64,000 bases of DNA, taken from the NCBI GenBank assembly GCA_028281925.1, contig JANQIX010000001.1:1-64000 (forward strand), read 5' to 3'. Below are positions 45,043-53,421 of the stretch, one piece after another. This DNA is from Alphaproteobacteria bacterium (GTDB lineage: Bacteria > Pseudomonadota > Alphaproteobacteria > DSM-16000 > Inquilinaceae). The translations under genes and the position numbers were made by a program. The notes below the pieces were generated by a model. It did not search any database and was not told where the DNA came from. It saw only the letters and a list, made by a program, of their open reading frames with translations. Numbering within the stretch: position 1 is the first letter of the stretch; every line of letters starts with the position of its first letter.

Positions 45043-46286
45043 CCCACTACCCCCATGACGTGGTCGGCGTAGGTGGTCAGGGCTGCCCGCTTCTGATCCA
45101 GGTAGTCGTGCTTGTTGTAGATCTTCTGCAGACCGGGCTTGGCGTGGCTCAGCACGGCGTCCCGGATCTCCGGATCGGCGCCCAGGTCGGCCAGCCTGGT
45201 CTCGCAGGTGACCCGCAGGTCGTGCGTGCGCCAAGGCGCCAGCTCCGCCTCGGGATCGTCCCTCTGGATCTCGACCAGCGCCAGTCTGTCCAGCCGCTGC
45301 TTGCCCTTTGAGAAGCCGCTGACAGGCTTCTCACCGTTCGTGCTGGACATCATGAAGTCGCCGCCTTCTCCCCTGGGCAACTCCTGCACTATCGCCCAGG
45401 CCGGGTCCGCCAGCGGCACGAGGTGGTCGCGGTCGCTCTTCTGGCGGCCGCGCGGAACGGTCAGCACGCGGGTCGCATCGTCTATCTCACTCCATCGCGC
45501 CTCCGCCCACTCCGCCCGGCGCTGACCGGTCAGCATCAGTAGCCGATAGAACGGGCCGAACGGGTAGCCCAGCCCGAGCGCGGCACGCCACACGGCTCGC
45601 AGCTCCGCGTCGGTCAGCGCGCGGCCGGCGTCGCCGTTGGCGGCCAGATCCTTCCGCTCCATGCCGATCAGGGGGTTCGCGGGGACTATCTCCCGGTCGA
45701 CCGCCCAGTTGAACAGCCGGGACAGGTGCTTGCGAACCTCCCGGGCCGCCCCCACTCGGCCCTCGGCCACCAGCCCGTCCAGCAGCTGATGCACGTCGGC
45801 GCGGCGCACGTCGCGGATCGGCTGGGCGCCCAGGGTGGGCAGCACGTGAAGGTCCAGGGTGCTCTTGATCTTGCGCCAGCTGGGAACCGTGCGCTTGGCG
45901 TCCTGCTCGATGAAGCGGCGCGCCACCTTCTCCACGGTGTTGGTGTGGCGTATCAGGTTCTGCTCGCGTCGCTCGGGGCGGGGGTCGCGACCCTCGCTCA
46001 CGGCCTCCATGATGGCGCGCGCCTGCTCTCGCGCCGACTTGAGGCCGACCATTGGATATCGGCCCAGGGTGATGCGGTGCTGCGGCCCGGTGAGCGGTCG
46101 GCCGGTGGAACTGACACCCCCCTCGCCCGGCACCTTGTACACCACGCTGAACGACTTGGCGCCGCCGGGGCTCACGCGCACACCCAGCCCCGGTGTTATG
46201 TCGTCGCCGACCTCCAGCCGCCCCGTCTTAGGCGGCCGCAGCCGCTCCAGCATCTGTTCGGTGAGCCTCTTCTTGTTCGGCGCCAT
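45039..46286 (-). CDS. int: Tyrosine integrase of the tRNA-Thr element
   Basis: This 415-residue protein is a P4-type tyrosine recombinase: DUF4102 N-terminal arm-binding domain (about 5-100), SAM-like core-binding domain (115-205) and catalytic domain with TGQRRAEW (Arg256/257), HDLR (355-358), LSHAKPG (His381) and a Tyr in KIYNKHDY (390-395). AGAGGA precedes the ATG at 46286. It reads away from the right att repeat, 148 bp off. It would integrate and excise the element at tRNA-Thr. Confidence 0.93.
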   Translation of the reverse strand: MAPNKKRLTEQMLERLRPPKTGRLEVGDDITPGLGVRVSPGGAKSFSVVYKVPGEGGVSSTGRPLTGPQHRITLGRYPMVGLKSAREQARAIMEAVSEGRDPRPERREQNLIRHTNTVEKVARRFIEQDAKRTVPSWRKIKSTLDLHVLPTLGAQPIRDVRRADVHQLLDGLVAEGRVGAAREVRKHLSRLFNWAVDREIVPANPLIGMERKDLAANGDAGRALTDAELRAVWRAALGLGYPFGPFYRLLMLTGQRRAEWAEARWSEIDDATRVLTVPRGRQKSDRDHLVPLADPAWAIVQELPRGEGGDFMMSSTNGEKPVSGFSKGKQRLDRLALVEIQRDDPEAELAPWRTHDLRVTCETRLADLGADPEIRDAVLSHAKPGLQKIYNKHDYLDQKRAALTTYADHVMGVVG

Positions 46287-46434
46287 GCACGATCCTCTTG
46301 CCGGGGAGCTATGGGGGAGCGAAAATCGTCGGGTCCCAGCGGTATCGCCTGGCACCAAGTGTGCCCTAATTATCTTTCAGGAACAAGACCTTATAATGAA
46401 AGGAGAAAGTACCACGCGGTGCCGGGCGGTGCCT

Positions 46435-46490
46435 GAGCACACCCTTGGTAAGGGTGGGGTCGACAGTTCAATTCTGTCCGGCGGCACCAG
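46435..46490 (+). repeat. attR: 56-bp copy of the tRNA-Thr 3' part
   Basis: Identical to 36034-36089. The upstream sequence has no 5' tRNA half, so this copy is not a functional tRNA. Confidence 0.93.
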
Positions 46491-46588
46491 TTCTCAAAGT
46501 GATAACAAAGAGTTACGTGCTCGATCAGCGGGTTCTTCGGGGCCATTCCGCCGCGGGGAAGACGCGTCGAGGCATCTGGGGACGCGCA

Positions 46589-47527
46589 TCACACCTCTCC
46601 GGCTTCCATCGCCTTGACGAGAAACACGATCTTGGCGGCCGATAGATGCAGCGCGTAGGCGGCGACATAGGAGGGGGTCTCACGAGGCAAGGCGCCCTGC
46701 CCATGCCCGCCCTCCTCATTACGGACCCTCGGCAGACCGGACATCAGTGTTGCGACGAGTTGGTCAAATGACTGCTCTAGATAGTCGGGGATCAGCCCCT
46801 TTGCTCGGAGATGCTTGACTAAGTGGCTGGCGGTTGCACCCTTCGCATAGTCCTCCCACCCCTTTGCCTTACAGATCGCCTTCATCGTGCTTTCAAAGGC
46901 GTTCAGCGCATCGGTCACACAGTCCTTATGCTCGCCGGCCCGATAGTGAGCGTGAGCAGAAAGGAACTCTTGCTCCGGCCCAGCAAACCTCCCGTCGCTA
47001 AGAAGACGAAGGGCAGGGCGAACCATCTCTGAGTGGATCAGCTCCGAGTCGACTCGGAGGATATGCTTCGCTTCGAACCGATAGCCGACAGCAGCCTGCC
47101 GGAACCGAGTATTAAGCTCTTCAATCGCCTTGTTGGGCGTCTGCTTAACGCCGAAACGCTCAGTTTCACTTGAAGTCAATCGTCGCCCTACGGTGTCAAT
47201 ATAGAAAAAGCTGTACTCAATAAGATCTAGCAATAGATCTGTATCTCGCTCATTCTGCAAAAATACCACACAATCTAACTTCGCAGACTTCTTCTGGGCT
47301 AACGATAGCTTGCCTATTTCACGGCAAACGGTTCTCCGGATAAGGGCCCATCCAGGGTGATCGCGGAGATCGCCAGCAAACGTTATAGGGTCATTCCCAA
47401 TCGCATCATCCCAGATAAATTGAATCTGGGTTCTGAGCGACTCTGGCAGTAGATCATATTGATAGACGTCGGGCTCCGTCTGCTCCGCGCGCCTCTTGCG
47501 ACGCGAATAGAGGTCATGGACTGGCAT
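46589..47527 (-). CDS. STM4504/CBY_0614 family protein (AbiJ-like, abortive infection)
   Basis: This 312-residue protein starts MPVHDLYSRRKRRAE and has an AbiJ_NTD-like N-terminal region (YQYDLLPESLRTQIQFIWDD) and a C-terminal HEPN-like helical region containing DALNAFESTMKAICKAKGW, GLIPDYLEQSF and VRNEEGGHGQG, which is the pattern of the family. Related AbiJ proteins act in abortive phage defence. The DNA is poorer in GC than the surroundings. It lies 99 bp beyond the right att repeat, convergent to nothing and transcribed toward the tRNA fragment. A relic of the same gene type lies inside attL. Confidence 0.8.
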   Translation of the reverse strand: MPVHDLYSRRKRRAEQTEPDVYQYDLLPESLRTQIQFIWDDAIGNDPITFAGDLRDHPGWALIRRTVCREIGKLSLAQKKSAKLDCVVFLQNERDTDLLLDLIEYSFFYIDTVGRRLTSSETERFGVKQTPNKAIEELNTRFRQAAVGYRFEAKHILRVDSELIHSEMVRPALRLLSDGRFAGPEQEFLSAHAHYRAGEHKDCVTDALNAFESTMKAICKAKGWEDYAKGATASHLVKHLRAKGLIPDYLEQSFDQLVATLMSGLPRVRNEEGGHGQGALPRETPSYVAAYALHLSAAKIVFLVKAMEAGEV

Positions 47528-47674
47528 AGGATTGGTTTATCGCGTCGTGCGGCACTCGTCTAGTATAGGTGGGCCGCCCCGGCCCAGCGTCACTCAGTTG
47601 CGCGTCTTGAGTGAGCATTGCCATCCCCTTCTGGCGGAACAGGTCCCTCAGATGCCGATGCCGGAAGCCACCGC

Positions 47675-47702
47675 TTGAGACATCTACGCCCTGTGCTACA
47701 TT
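47675..47702 (+). promoter_or_regulatory. Putative promoter of the orphan parD gene
   Basis: TTGAGA (47675-47680) and TACATT (47697-47702) are separated by 16 bp, 32 bp before the ATG at 47735. Confidence 0.4.
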
Positions 47703-47734
47703 GTCGTACAGCCTCATTGAGCAGGAACCCACCG

Positions 47735-48028
47735 ATGGCCAGGAGGGAGAATGTAAGCGTCTCGTTCACACCGCAGCAGGCCAGGTTCCTGGCGGGCTGC
47801 GTGGCTTCGGGGCGCTACCAGTCGATCAGTGAGGCGGTGCGCGAGGCGGTGAGACTTCTGGAAGACCAGCAGGCGTTGCGACAAGCCGAGATCGAGCGTG
47901 CCCGCGCGCTGATCCAGGAAGGGGCCGATCAATTGGCCGACGGCCGGACCGTAGACGGCGAGACCGTCTTCAAGGAATGGGACGCTGAGCTGGCGGAGCT
48001 GGAATCGGGGGCACAGCGCACCGATTGA
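47735..48028 (+). CDS. ParD-like (CC2985 type) orphan antitoxin
   Basis: This 97-residue protein has the ParD ribbon-helix-helix start ENVSVSFTPQQARFLAGCVA and the SGRYQSISEAVREAVRLLED motif (residues about 24-43). The acidic C-terminus would bind a ParE toxin, but no parE-like frame follows in the next 110 bp, where the convergent gene begins. It may be a solitary antitoxin or a remnant. Confidence 0.8.
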   Translation: MARRENVSVSFTPQQARFLAGCVASGRYQSISEAVREAVRLLEDQQALRQAEIERARALIQEGADQLADGRTVDGETVFKEWDAELAELESGAQRTD

Positions 48029-48138
48029 GTCTTCGGATGGCGCGCATGGCCTCTGCCGAGGTTATGGAGTCGCGTCTCAGATTGCCACTTCCTCGTCGGA
48101 AGCCGGCAGCTCAAGAGGCCCCCACCTTACCGTCGACA

Positions 48139-48507
48139 CTAACCGAACGTCCGCAAAGCCGCCGCCACGCTGTCATAGAGTTCGGGGTCCGCGTGCAGGT
48201 CGGGGGCCCTCGGCCGGGCTTCGAGGCTGACTTGAAATGTCCGTTCGGCACGCTCCAGCATGGCCGGGCGATCGACAAGCTCGCTGACGCAATGGCGGAT
48301 CGCCGCCACCATGGGCTCGCTGTCGGAGCCGTGCATGTCCTGCCAGATCATGCGGACCACCAGCGCGCAGTGATGCGCAAGCAGCGCCTGCTCGCGCGTG
48401 ACGCACGCGGTGGCCAGGTCTTCCAGGCCCCAGTCGCGCAGGCGTTGCAGCAGGAAGGGCGGGGCCGACCCGGGCTCGCCGATTTTCGGCAGTCGATCGA
48501 AACTCAT
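48139..48507 (-). CDS. Hypothetical protein downstream of the cNMP/TrxR gene
   Basis: This 122-residue helical protein has three Cys and several His (ATACVTREQALLAHHCALVV, IRHCVSELV). GGAGG just upstream of ATG 48507 fixes the start. It follows the flavoprotein gene by 12 bp and is probably its operon partner. Family unknown. Confidence 0.7.
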   Translation of the reverse strand: MSFDRLPKIGEPGSAPPFLLQRLRDWGLEDLATACVTREQALLAHHCALVVRMIWQDMHGSDSEPMVAAIRHCVSELVDRPAMLERAERTFQVSLEARPRAPDLHADPELYDSVAAALRTFG

Positions 48508-48518
48508 GGCTGCCTCCT

Positions 48519-50231
48519 TCAAGAATTGCGAAGCTCTGTCAGAACGCGGTGCACGGATTGGACGGAGACGGACCCCTCACCCACTGCGGACGCAACGCGC
48601 TTCACCGACTGGGCGCGGGCGTCGCCGACGGCAAATACCCCGGGCAGGCTGGTCTCCAGCGGCGTCGGCGCGCGCTCCAGCGGCCAGGCATCCATGACCT
48701 CCGCACCGGTGCACACAAACCCGTTGCGGTCGCGCTTCACCTGATCGCCGAGCCAATCCGTGTTGGGTGCCGCACCGATCATGAGGAAGACGTTGGTGAC
48801 CGGACGGTCGGTTTCGTCCCCCGTCCGGCCGTTGCGGAACGTGACGCGTTGCAGAAAGCCGTCGCCGTGGAGCGCCGCAACCTCGGTGTTACGGTGCAGG
48901 GTAATCTTGGGCGACGCCTCGATCCGGCCGACCAGGTAGTCCGACATGCTGGCAGCCAGGCTGTCGCCGCGGATCAGGATGTGGACATGGCGGGCCAGTC
49001 TCGACAGGAAGACCGCGGCCTGGCCCGCCGAATTCCCGCCGCCGACCACAGCCACCTCATCATCCCGGCAAAGCTCGGCTTCGATGGCGGTCGCCGCGTA
49101 ATGGACGCCGAAGCCCTCATAAGTCTCCAGATTGGCGACGCCGAGCTTGCGATAGATGACACCGGCCGCCACGACGATGCACCAGGTCCGCACCACGGCG
49201 CCGTCGGCCAGCCGAATGCGGTAAGGCCGCGTGCTGCAGTCGATGCCGACAACCTGCTGCGGCACCGAAATCACGGCGCCGAATTTCTGGGCCTGGACCT
49301 GCGCGCGGCCGGCGAGCGCCTGACCGGAGATGCCGGTCGGGAACCCCAGATAGTTCTCGATCTTGGAGCTGGTGGCCGCCTGGCCGCCGGGCGCTTCTGC
49401 CTCCAGCACCAAGGTCCGCAGTCCCTCCGACGCCGCATAGACTGCGGATGCCAGGCCCGAGGGCCCGGCGCCTACGACGGTCACGTCCCACAACACCGAG
49501 GGGTCGGGCGCTTCGAAGAAGCCCAGCGCCTCGGCAAGTTCGCGGTTGCTCGGGTTGGGAAGCGCCCCCTCCGCGGCGTCTATGACGACCGGCAGGGGCA
49601 TGTCGGTCGCAGACCGCTCCGCCAGGCAGGCGCGCGCCTCGGCGCTCGCCGGATCGAGCAGCCGTACCGGATAGCCGTTGCGCCGAAGAAAGCGGCGGAC
49701 ACGCAGGCTGTCGCCACCCCGGATATCGCCAATCACGGTGACGCCGCCCTGAGCCTCCTCTATCAGCGCCACACGGCGCAGGATCAGGGCCCGGGTGATG
49801 ATCTCGCCGATATCCGGCTCCGCCGTCAGCAGCTTGTGCAGCTGGGCACGCCTGATGCGAAGAACCTCACCCGCATCCCCCATGCGGCCGTCGACCAGGA
49901 TCTTGCGGTCGTTGAACAGGTCCAGCTCGCCAGTGAAGCCGTGCCGCTGATGAACCGTGATGACCTCGCCGTCCTTGCTCGCCGGATCGACGATTTCGAC
50001 GCAACCTTCAAGGATCACGAAGCAGTCGACCGTCCGCTCCCCCCTGCGGAAGAGAACCGCCCCCTCAGGCAGACGCTCCCGACTGCCGAAGGGCAGGCAC
50101 CGATCGATCTGCTCGTCGCTGAGCACCGGAAAAATCTGCGCGGAGCGCGCGTACGCGCTGCCTTCCCGCGGCGATCGCACGGGATGCCGCTGATTGCCGT
50201 CGTCAATGGGTTCCGACATACGCCCGAACAT
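48519..50231 (-). CDS. cNMP-binding domain / thioredoxin reductase-like flavoprotein
   Basis: This 570-residue protein has an N-terminal cyclic-nucleotide-binding-like domain (about 35-150; LPEGAVLFRRGE and GELDLFND), a linker with a thioredoxin/response-regulator-like fold (160-245) and a FAD/NAD-dependent reductase (255-570; VVGAGPSGLASAVYAASEGL, VVGGGNSAGQAAVFL and GVFAVGDAR). The CxxC redox pair of thioredoxin reductase is absent: the position reads AATAIEAELC. ATG 50231 and 50219 are both possible. It is a known alphaproteobacterial/actinobacterial fusion family; its substrate is unknown. Confidence 0.88.
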   Translation of the reverse strand: MFGRMSEPIDDGNQRHPVRSPREGSAYARSAQIFPVLSDEQIDRCLPFGSRERLPEGAVLFRRGERTVDCFVILEGCVEIVDPASKDGEVITVHQRHGFTGELDLFNDRKILVDGRMGDAGEVLRIRRAQLHKLLTAEPDIGEIITRALILRRVALIEEAQGGVTVIGDIRGGDSLRVRRFLRRNGYPVRLLDPASAEARACLAERSATDMPLPVVIDAAEGALPNPSNRELAEALGFFEAPDPSVLWDVTVVGAGPSGLASAVYAASEGLRTLVLEAEAPGGQAATSSKIENYLGFPTGISGQALAGRAQVQAQKFGAVISVPQQVVGIDCSTRPYRIRLADGAVVRTWCIVVAAGVIYRKLGVANLETYEGFGVHYAATAIEAELCRDDEVAVVGGGNSAGQAAVFLSRLARHVHILIRGDSLAASMSDYLVGRIEASPKITLHRNTEVAALHGDGFLQRVTFRNGRTGDETDRPVTNVFLMIGAAPNTDWLGDQVKRDRNGFVCTGAEVMDAWPLERAPTPLETSLPGVFAVGDARAQSVKRVASAVGEGSVSVQSVHRVLTELRNS

Positions 50232-50447
50232 TGATTGAGCGTTCGGCTCGCTTGCCGGACGCCACAGGGTGATGAAAGCGCCCTCTTGCACGCGCAATTT
50301 GCAGATAAGGCACAAAACGCCAGCGTCCAGGGCAAGGGGCGCGGGACGGAACAGGATGTCGAAATCGCCGCAGGCCTACGGTGTTGGGCCGTGCAGCCGC
50401 GCTGTCGCGGCGGCGCTACGCATTTCCGTATGGCCCATCCGGGCCGT

Positions 50448-51125
50448 TCAGCGGCGCTGCGGTGCGCCGTGCCGGACCACGGCGACGACAAGCAGGCCGA
50501 GCAGCGTGCCGTTCAGCACGTGCCACAGGAAATGCGTGCCGAGTGGGAAGCCGTCGCAGAGGGGGACGTCGATGGTGCGGAAGGTGAGAGAGAGCGCGAA
50601 CAGCCCCGCGGCGCTGAGCAGCCAGGGGGCGACGGGCCGGCGCTGTGCGCCCGCCCAGACGGCGAAGCCGACCAGCGCCAGGAACGCCGGCAGATAGCCG
50701 ACGGAGCTGCCCAGCGGGTTGAACGGCAGCTGGTTCACTGCCCAGATGATCCCGGCCGACGCCGGCACGAACGCGATCGTGGCCAGGCCCGCAAGCCACC
50801 AGGGCTTTGCGAACAGCCGGCCGAACGCGATCGCCAGATAGGCCAGGATGAACAGCAGGATCGGGATGCTGTCGGCCGCCCCAGCCCAGCGGGTGGCGAA
50901 GGTGTGGAACAGGAACGACCCGATGCCGATGATGGCGACCAAGGCGACCAGCACGGCCACGGCCCAGTCGGTGTGCCGGCCGCGCCGGATGGCGACCGCC
51001 AGCGCCAGCGCCGCCGCAATCAGGAAGGCCAGGTTGGTGACGGCATTCACCGGCTCCGACCAGAAGGCGAAGTCGGTGCGCTCGCAATAGCCGTCAACCT
51101 GCTCCGACAGACGGTCCCAATCCAT
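50448..51125 (-). CDS. Ceramidase-family (alkaline ceramidase-like) membrane protein
   Basis: This 225-residue protein has seven membrane helices and the CREST/ceramidase metal motifs: SEPVNAVTNLAF near the N-terminus, SFLFHTFATRWAGAADSIPI (about 69-88, first His and Asp) and GTHFLWHVLNG (C-terminal His pair). It would hydrolyse an amide bond in a lipid or a related substrate. The start at 51125 fits, with GGAG upstream. Monocistronic. Confidence 0.85.
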   Translation of the reverse strand: MDWDRLSEQVDGYCERTDFAFWSEPVNAVTNLAFLIAAALALAVAIRRGRHTDWAVAVLVALVAIIGIGSFLFHTFATRWAGAADSIPILLFILAYLAIAFGRLFAKPWWLAGLATIAFVPASAGIIWAVNQLPFNPLGSSVGYLPAFLALVGFAVWAGAQRRPVAPWLLSAAGLFALSLTFRTIDVPLCDGFPLGTHFLWHVLNGTLLGLLVVAVVRHGAPQRR

Positions 51126-51636
51126 CCTTGTTTCTCCGGCCTTCTTCCCGGCCGCGCATTCGCGGCCGGCCACACCCTGCCGGAGATAGGGCCCATACGG
51201 CCGGCCGGCGAGCCCCCTTAGACAACCCGAGCGATGCGGGCGGCGTGATACGGGCACTCGACCCCATGTCATCGGTTTTCCGTCTTCAGCCGGATCTGCC
51301 CCACCCTTGGCGCTGCCTTGTGCCACCGGCGTTGCGGGGCCAGCTGCCTTCGGCCCTGCTGACACCGTTCCTCAGCGGCACGCATTCGGGGTCAAATTCG
51401 GGAGTGTGCACGGCGCCGGTTCTTCGGCCGCGCGCAATAAGCGGAGATCAACCTCGTTCCCCTATGCTGACGCCTCGCTGGCTGGTGGGTCAGCGATGGC
51501 GCGCCGCCAGCTTCAACTTTGCTGAGCCAGGATGTCTCGCCACAAGAGCTCCGAGATGGCTCAGTCTCCGGTCATCTTGCCCGTTTGAGGGGCTGCCCAA
51601 TCTCCCAAGACATCCCTCTTGCTGGTCGGGCATGCA
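51126..51636. other. 511-bp region without a supportable gene
   Basis: The region separates divergent genes. Open frames here are short and without recognisable homology. A GC-rich part (51140-51240) contains GGCCGGC-type dyads near the ceramidase promoter. I see no tRNA, repeat or mobile element. Confidence 0.4.
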
Positions 51637-52215
51637 ATGGAAGGTTCTTGGTCAGTGCCGATTGGGAACTCAGCTCTTGGCAAAGAAATCCATGTGGTGG
51701 GCCACGCCCCCTTCAATCCTTGGGCCGTTGGCATCGGCCTATTCTTCAGTATAGCTCTGATAATCATCATAGTATGCGAGAATAATATCAGCTTATCTGA
51801 AGCCGCCTTCGGATTATTATTTTCAGTTTTCTTACTGTCTGCAATTACCTTCTACTGCTTCAGGAGTCGGGAAGGAAACACACTCGTTGTCTTCGAGACA
51901 GGGCTCTGGTATCCCGCGCCAGACGATGAGCCCGATTTTGTTCCTTGGGAGGACATCAAGGCAGTTCTCGTGAAGGGAACCGGTCACGCCGTAACGTACG
52001 CGTTCAACCTGGTGATCGTCCCGCACGATATCCAGAAATACTGGGGTCCCCTTCCATTGTGGAAGAAGGTTCTGCGCATCGTCGAACGATGTCTGTGGGG
52101 CACTCACATTGTCATTGGCATACCCAATTCCGCAAACATCGAGCCCGAGAGTTTTCTGGAGATGATCCGATCCAGAGTAGGCGCGTCCCGCCGCGGAAAA
52201 GATGGGCAGGTCTGA
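51637..52215 (+). CDS. Membrane protein of unknown function
   Basis: This 192-residue protein has two membrane segments (about 30-50 and 55-72; IGLFFSIALIIIIVC and FGLLFSVFLLSAITFYCF), followed by a soluble C-terminal PH-like domain (85-180; PWEDIKAVLVKG). The AT-richer code in the membrane part differs from the neighbours. The start is uncertain: ATG 51637 or TTG 51619, with a weak ribosome site. Confidence 0.65.
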   Translation: MEGSWSVPIGNSALGKEIHVVGHAPFNPWAVGIGLFFSIALIIIIVCENNISLSEAAFGLLFSVFLLSAITFYCFRSREGNTLVVFETGLWYPAPDDEPDFVPWEDIKAVLVKGTGHAVTYAFNLVIVPHDIQKYWGPLPLWKKVLRIVERCLWGTHIVIGIPNSANIEPESFLEMIRSRVGASRRGKDGQV

Positions 52216-52512
52216 CCCTTGATCGACCACGCATCCGCCCCTGTGTGTTGAACGCCCACCGATCGGCGAGGCTCTCGAGCGCCGGGTCGTGTCTTGCATT
52301 GCCACACAGCGATCACGGTGTGGCGTCGCAAGACACCACGCCGGCCAACCTACGAATGGAGCGTTGACCCGACCACAGTGTCTGCCGGATCCTGCTGATC
52401 TGCCAGCGATGGTACGGCGCGGCAGCCTTAGATCGGGCCTCCGGTCTGCCGGCCAAGCGCCAGTCCCGATTGACGATCCCCGAACCCTCAGGCCGATGGA
52501 GACCTCAAGTAC
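52216..52512. other. 297-bp intergenic region
   Basis: No gene or hairpin of note is seen between the membrane protein and the lipoprotein genes. It presumably contains the promoter of the latter. Confidence 0.35.
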
Positions 52513-53070
52513 ATGCCCGTTTCCGCACCTCGTCGTTCCGGCAGCATTGCCCGCCTCGCCGCAGCCGCCCTCTTCGCTCTCGGCCTTGCCGCCTGCGTTC
52601 CGGCGACCAACCCGGCACCGGCGCCAGGGCCTGCGCCCGGCCCCGTCATGCCGCCGGGAGCCGTAGCTGGTCCGTCGGCCGGCAATGTGTGGAACACGCC
52701 CCCCAGCCTCTATCAGACGAGCGCCATGAGAACGCTGGCCACCAATTTCGGCAACATGACCATGGTCATCATGCCGGGCACGAACCTGGCGGTGGGCGTC
52801 TATACCGACAGGACCGGCCTGAGCTGGGGGCAGATCGACACCATCAGCGGCCGCTGGCAAGGTTATTGGGTGCGCACCAGCGGCGTTGCATGCCCGCTGC
52901 CGCTGCCGGCGCCGAACGAGCTGATCGCCGTCGGCTTCCAGTTCTACCAGCCGTTAGTGACGTGGGGCACCTTCGATGCTCAGGTCATCGGACAGCCCTT
53001 CGGCGTGAACGGCACTTGGGGCGGATGCGGCCTGCCCGTCGGCGGCCCGTGGACCGGGTCGGCCATCTGA
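52513..53070 (+). CDS. Lipoprotein with Pro/Gly linker
   Basis: This 185-residue protein has a lipobox LAAC (acylated Cys28), a Pro/Ala/Gly linker (about 33-60) and a C-terminal domain with strands and one Cys pair (GVACPLPLPAP and GGCGLP). The C-terminal domain is not one I recognise. Three other small lipoproteins in this window share the lipobox-linker-domain design. Confidence 0.75.
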   Translation: MPVSAPRRSGSIARLAAAALFALGLAACVPATNPAPAPGPAPGPVMPPGAVAGPSAGNVWNTPPSLYQTSAMRTLATNFGNMTMVIMPGTNLAVGVYTDRTGLSWGQIDTISGRWQGYWVRTSGVACPLPLPAPNELIAVGFQFYQPLVTWGTFDAQVIGQPFGVNGTWGGCGLPVGGPWTGSAI

Positions 53071-53421
53071 CCCGTCTTCCCGGACCGAAAACGGATCCGA
53101 GACAGCGTCTTGAATTCCAGCAGTGATCGGACTGGGGAATTCAAAGCGCGCGCCCTCGTCTCCCCATCGGGTCATCGGTTGCGCTCTGGCGATCGATAGC
53201 TGCAGGGGAACACGGAGCGCCATCGGCAATGCGATGGCGCTCACGCTTCCAATTTCGCATAGCGAACACTGGACAAATACCCCAATGGCAAGATCTCGCA
53301 GGCGAGCGCTTGCCATAAGGTTGTCCCGCTGAGATCATCACTTCGCAGCCAACGGCCAAGCGTCGGGTCATGGTCGGCACAACCCAGGCCGCAGACCTGC
53401 CAACGACGGGGAGGCGATGGG
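53071..53421. other. 351-bp intergenic region with hairpin
   Basis: No gene is supportable. It contains the perfect hairpin at 53215-53242. GGGGAGG at 53407-53413 is the ribosome site of the downstream gene. Confidence 0.4.
53215..53242. terminator. Perfect 11-bp hairpin
   Basis: GAGCGCCATCG and CGATGGCGCTC form a stem around a 6-base loop, with no T-run. It lies 145 bp after the lipoprotein stop and could terminate that transcript or act as an intergenic hairpin. Confidence 0.35.

Larger units (their letters stand above)
36034..46490. mobile_element. tRNA-Thr-integrated satellite-like element (10.4 kb)
   Basis: The element is bounded by an identical 56-bp repeat formed by the tRNA 3' part. 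Apart from the cargo nuclease, all genes run leftward: integrase, a 234-residue unknown, AlpA-like, a small unknown, primase-helicase, origin-like array, TerS, TerL and three unknowns; the nuclease is also leftward. Compact overlapping genes and intact att sites suggest a functional element. Capsid, portal, protease, tail and lysis genes are absent, which fits a phage satellite that borrows particles but encodes its own packaging terminase. Confidence 0.85.

Noticed and set aside
46410-46490. A second tRNA-Thr gene
   Set aside because: Only the 3' part from the end of the D arm is present; the upstream bases cannot form the acceptor and D arms, so it is attR.
36014-46490. A complete prophage
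   Set aside because: No portal, capsid, protease, tail or lysis gene is visible, and the length is that of a satellite.
47514-47732. A 72-codon minus-strand frame upstream of the STM4504-like gene
   Set aside because: It overlaps the parD promoter region, has no ribosome site and no family match.
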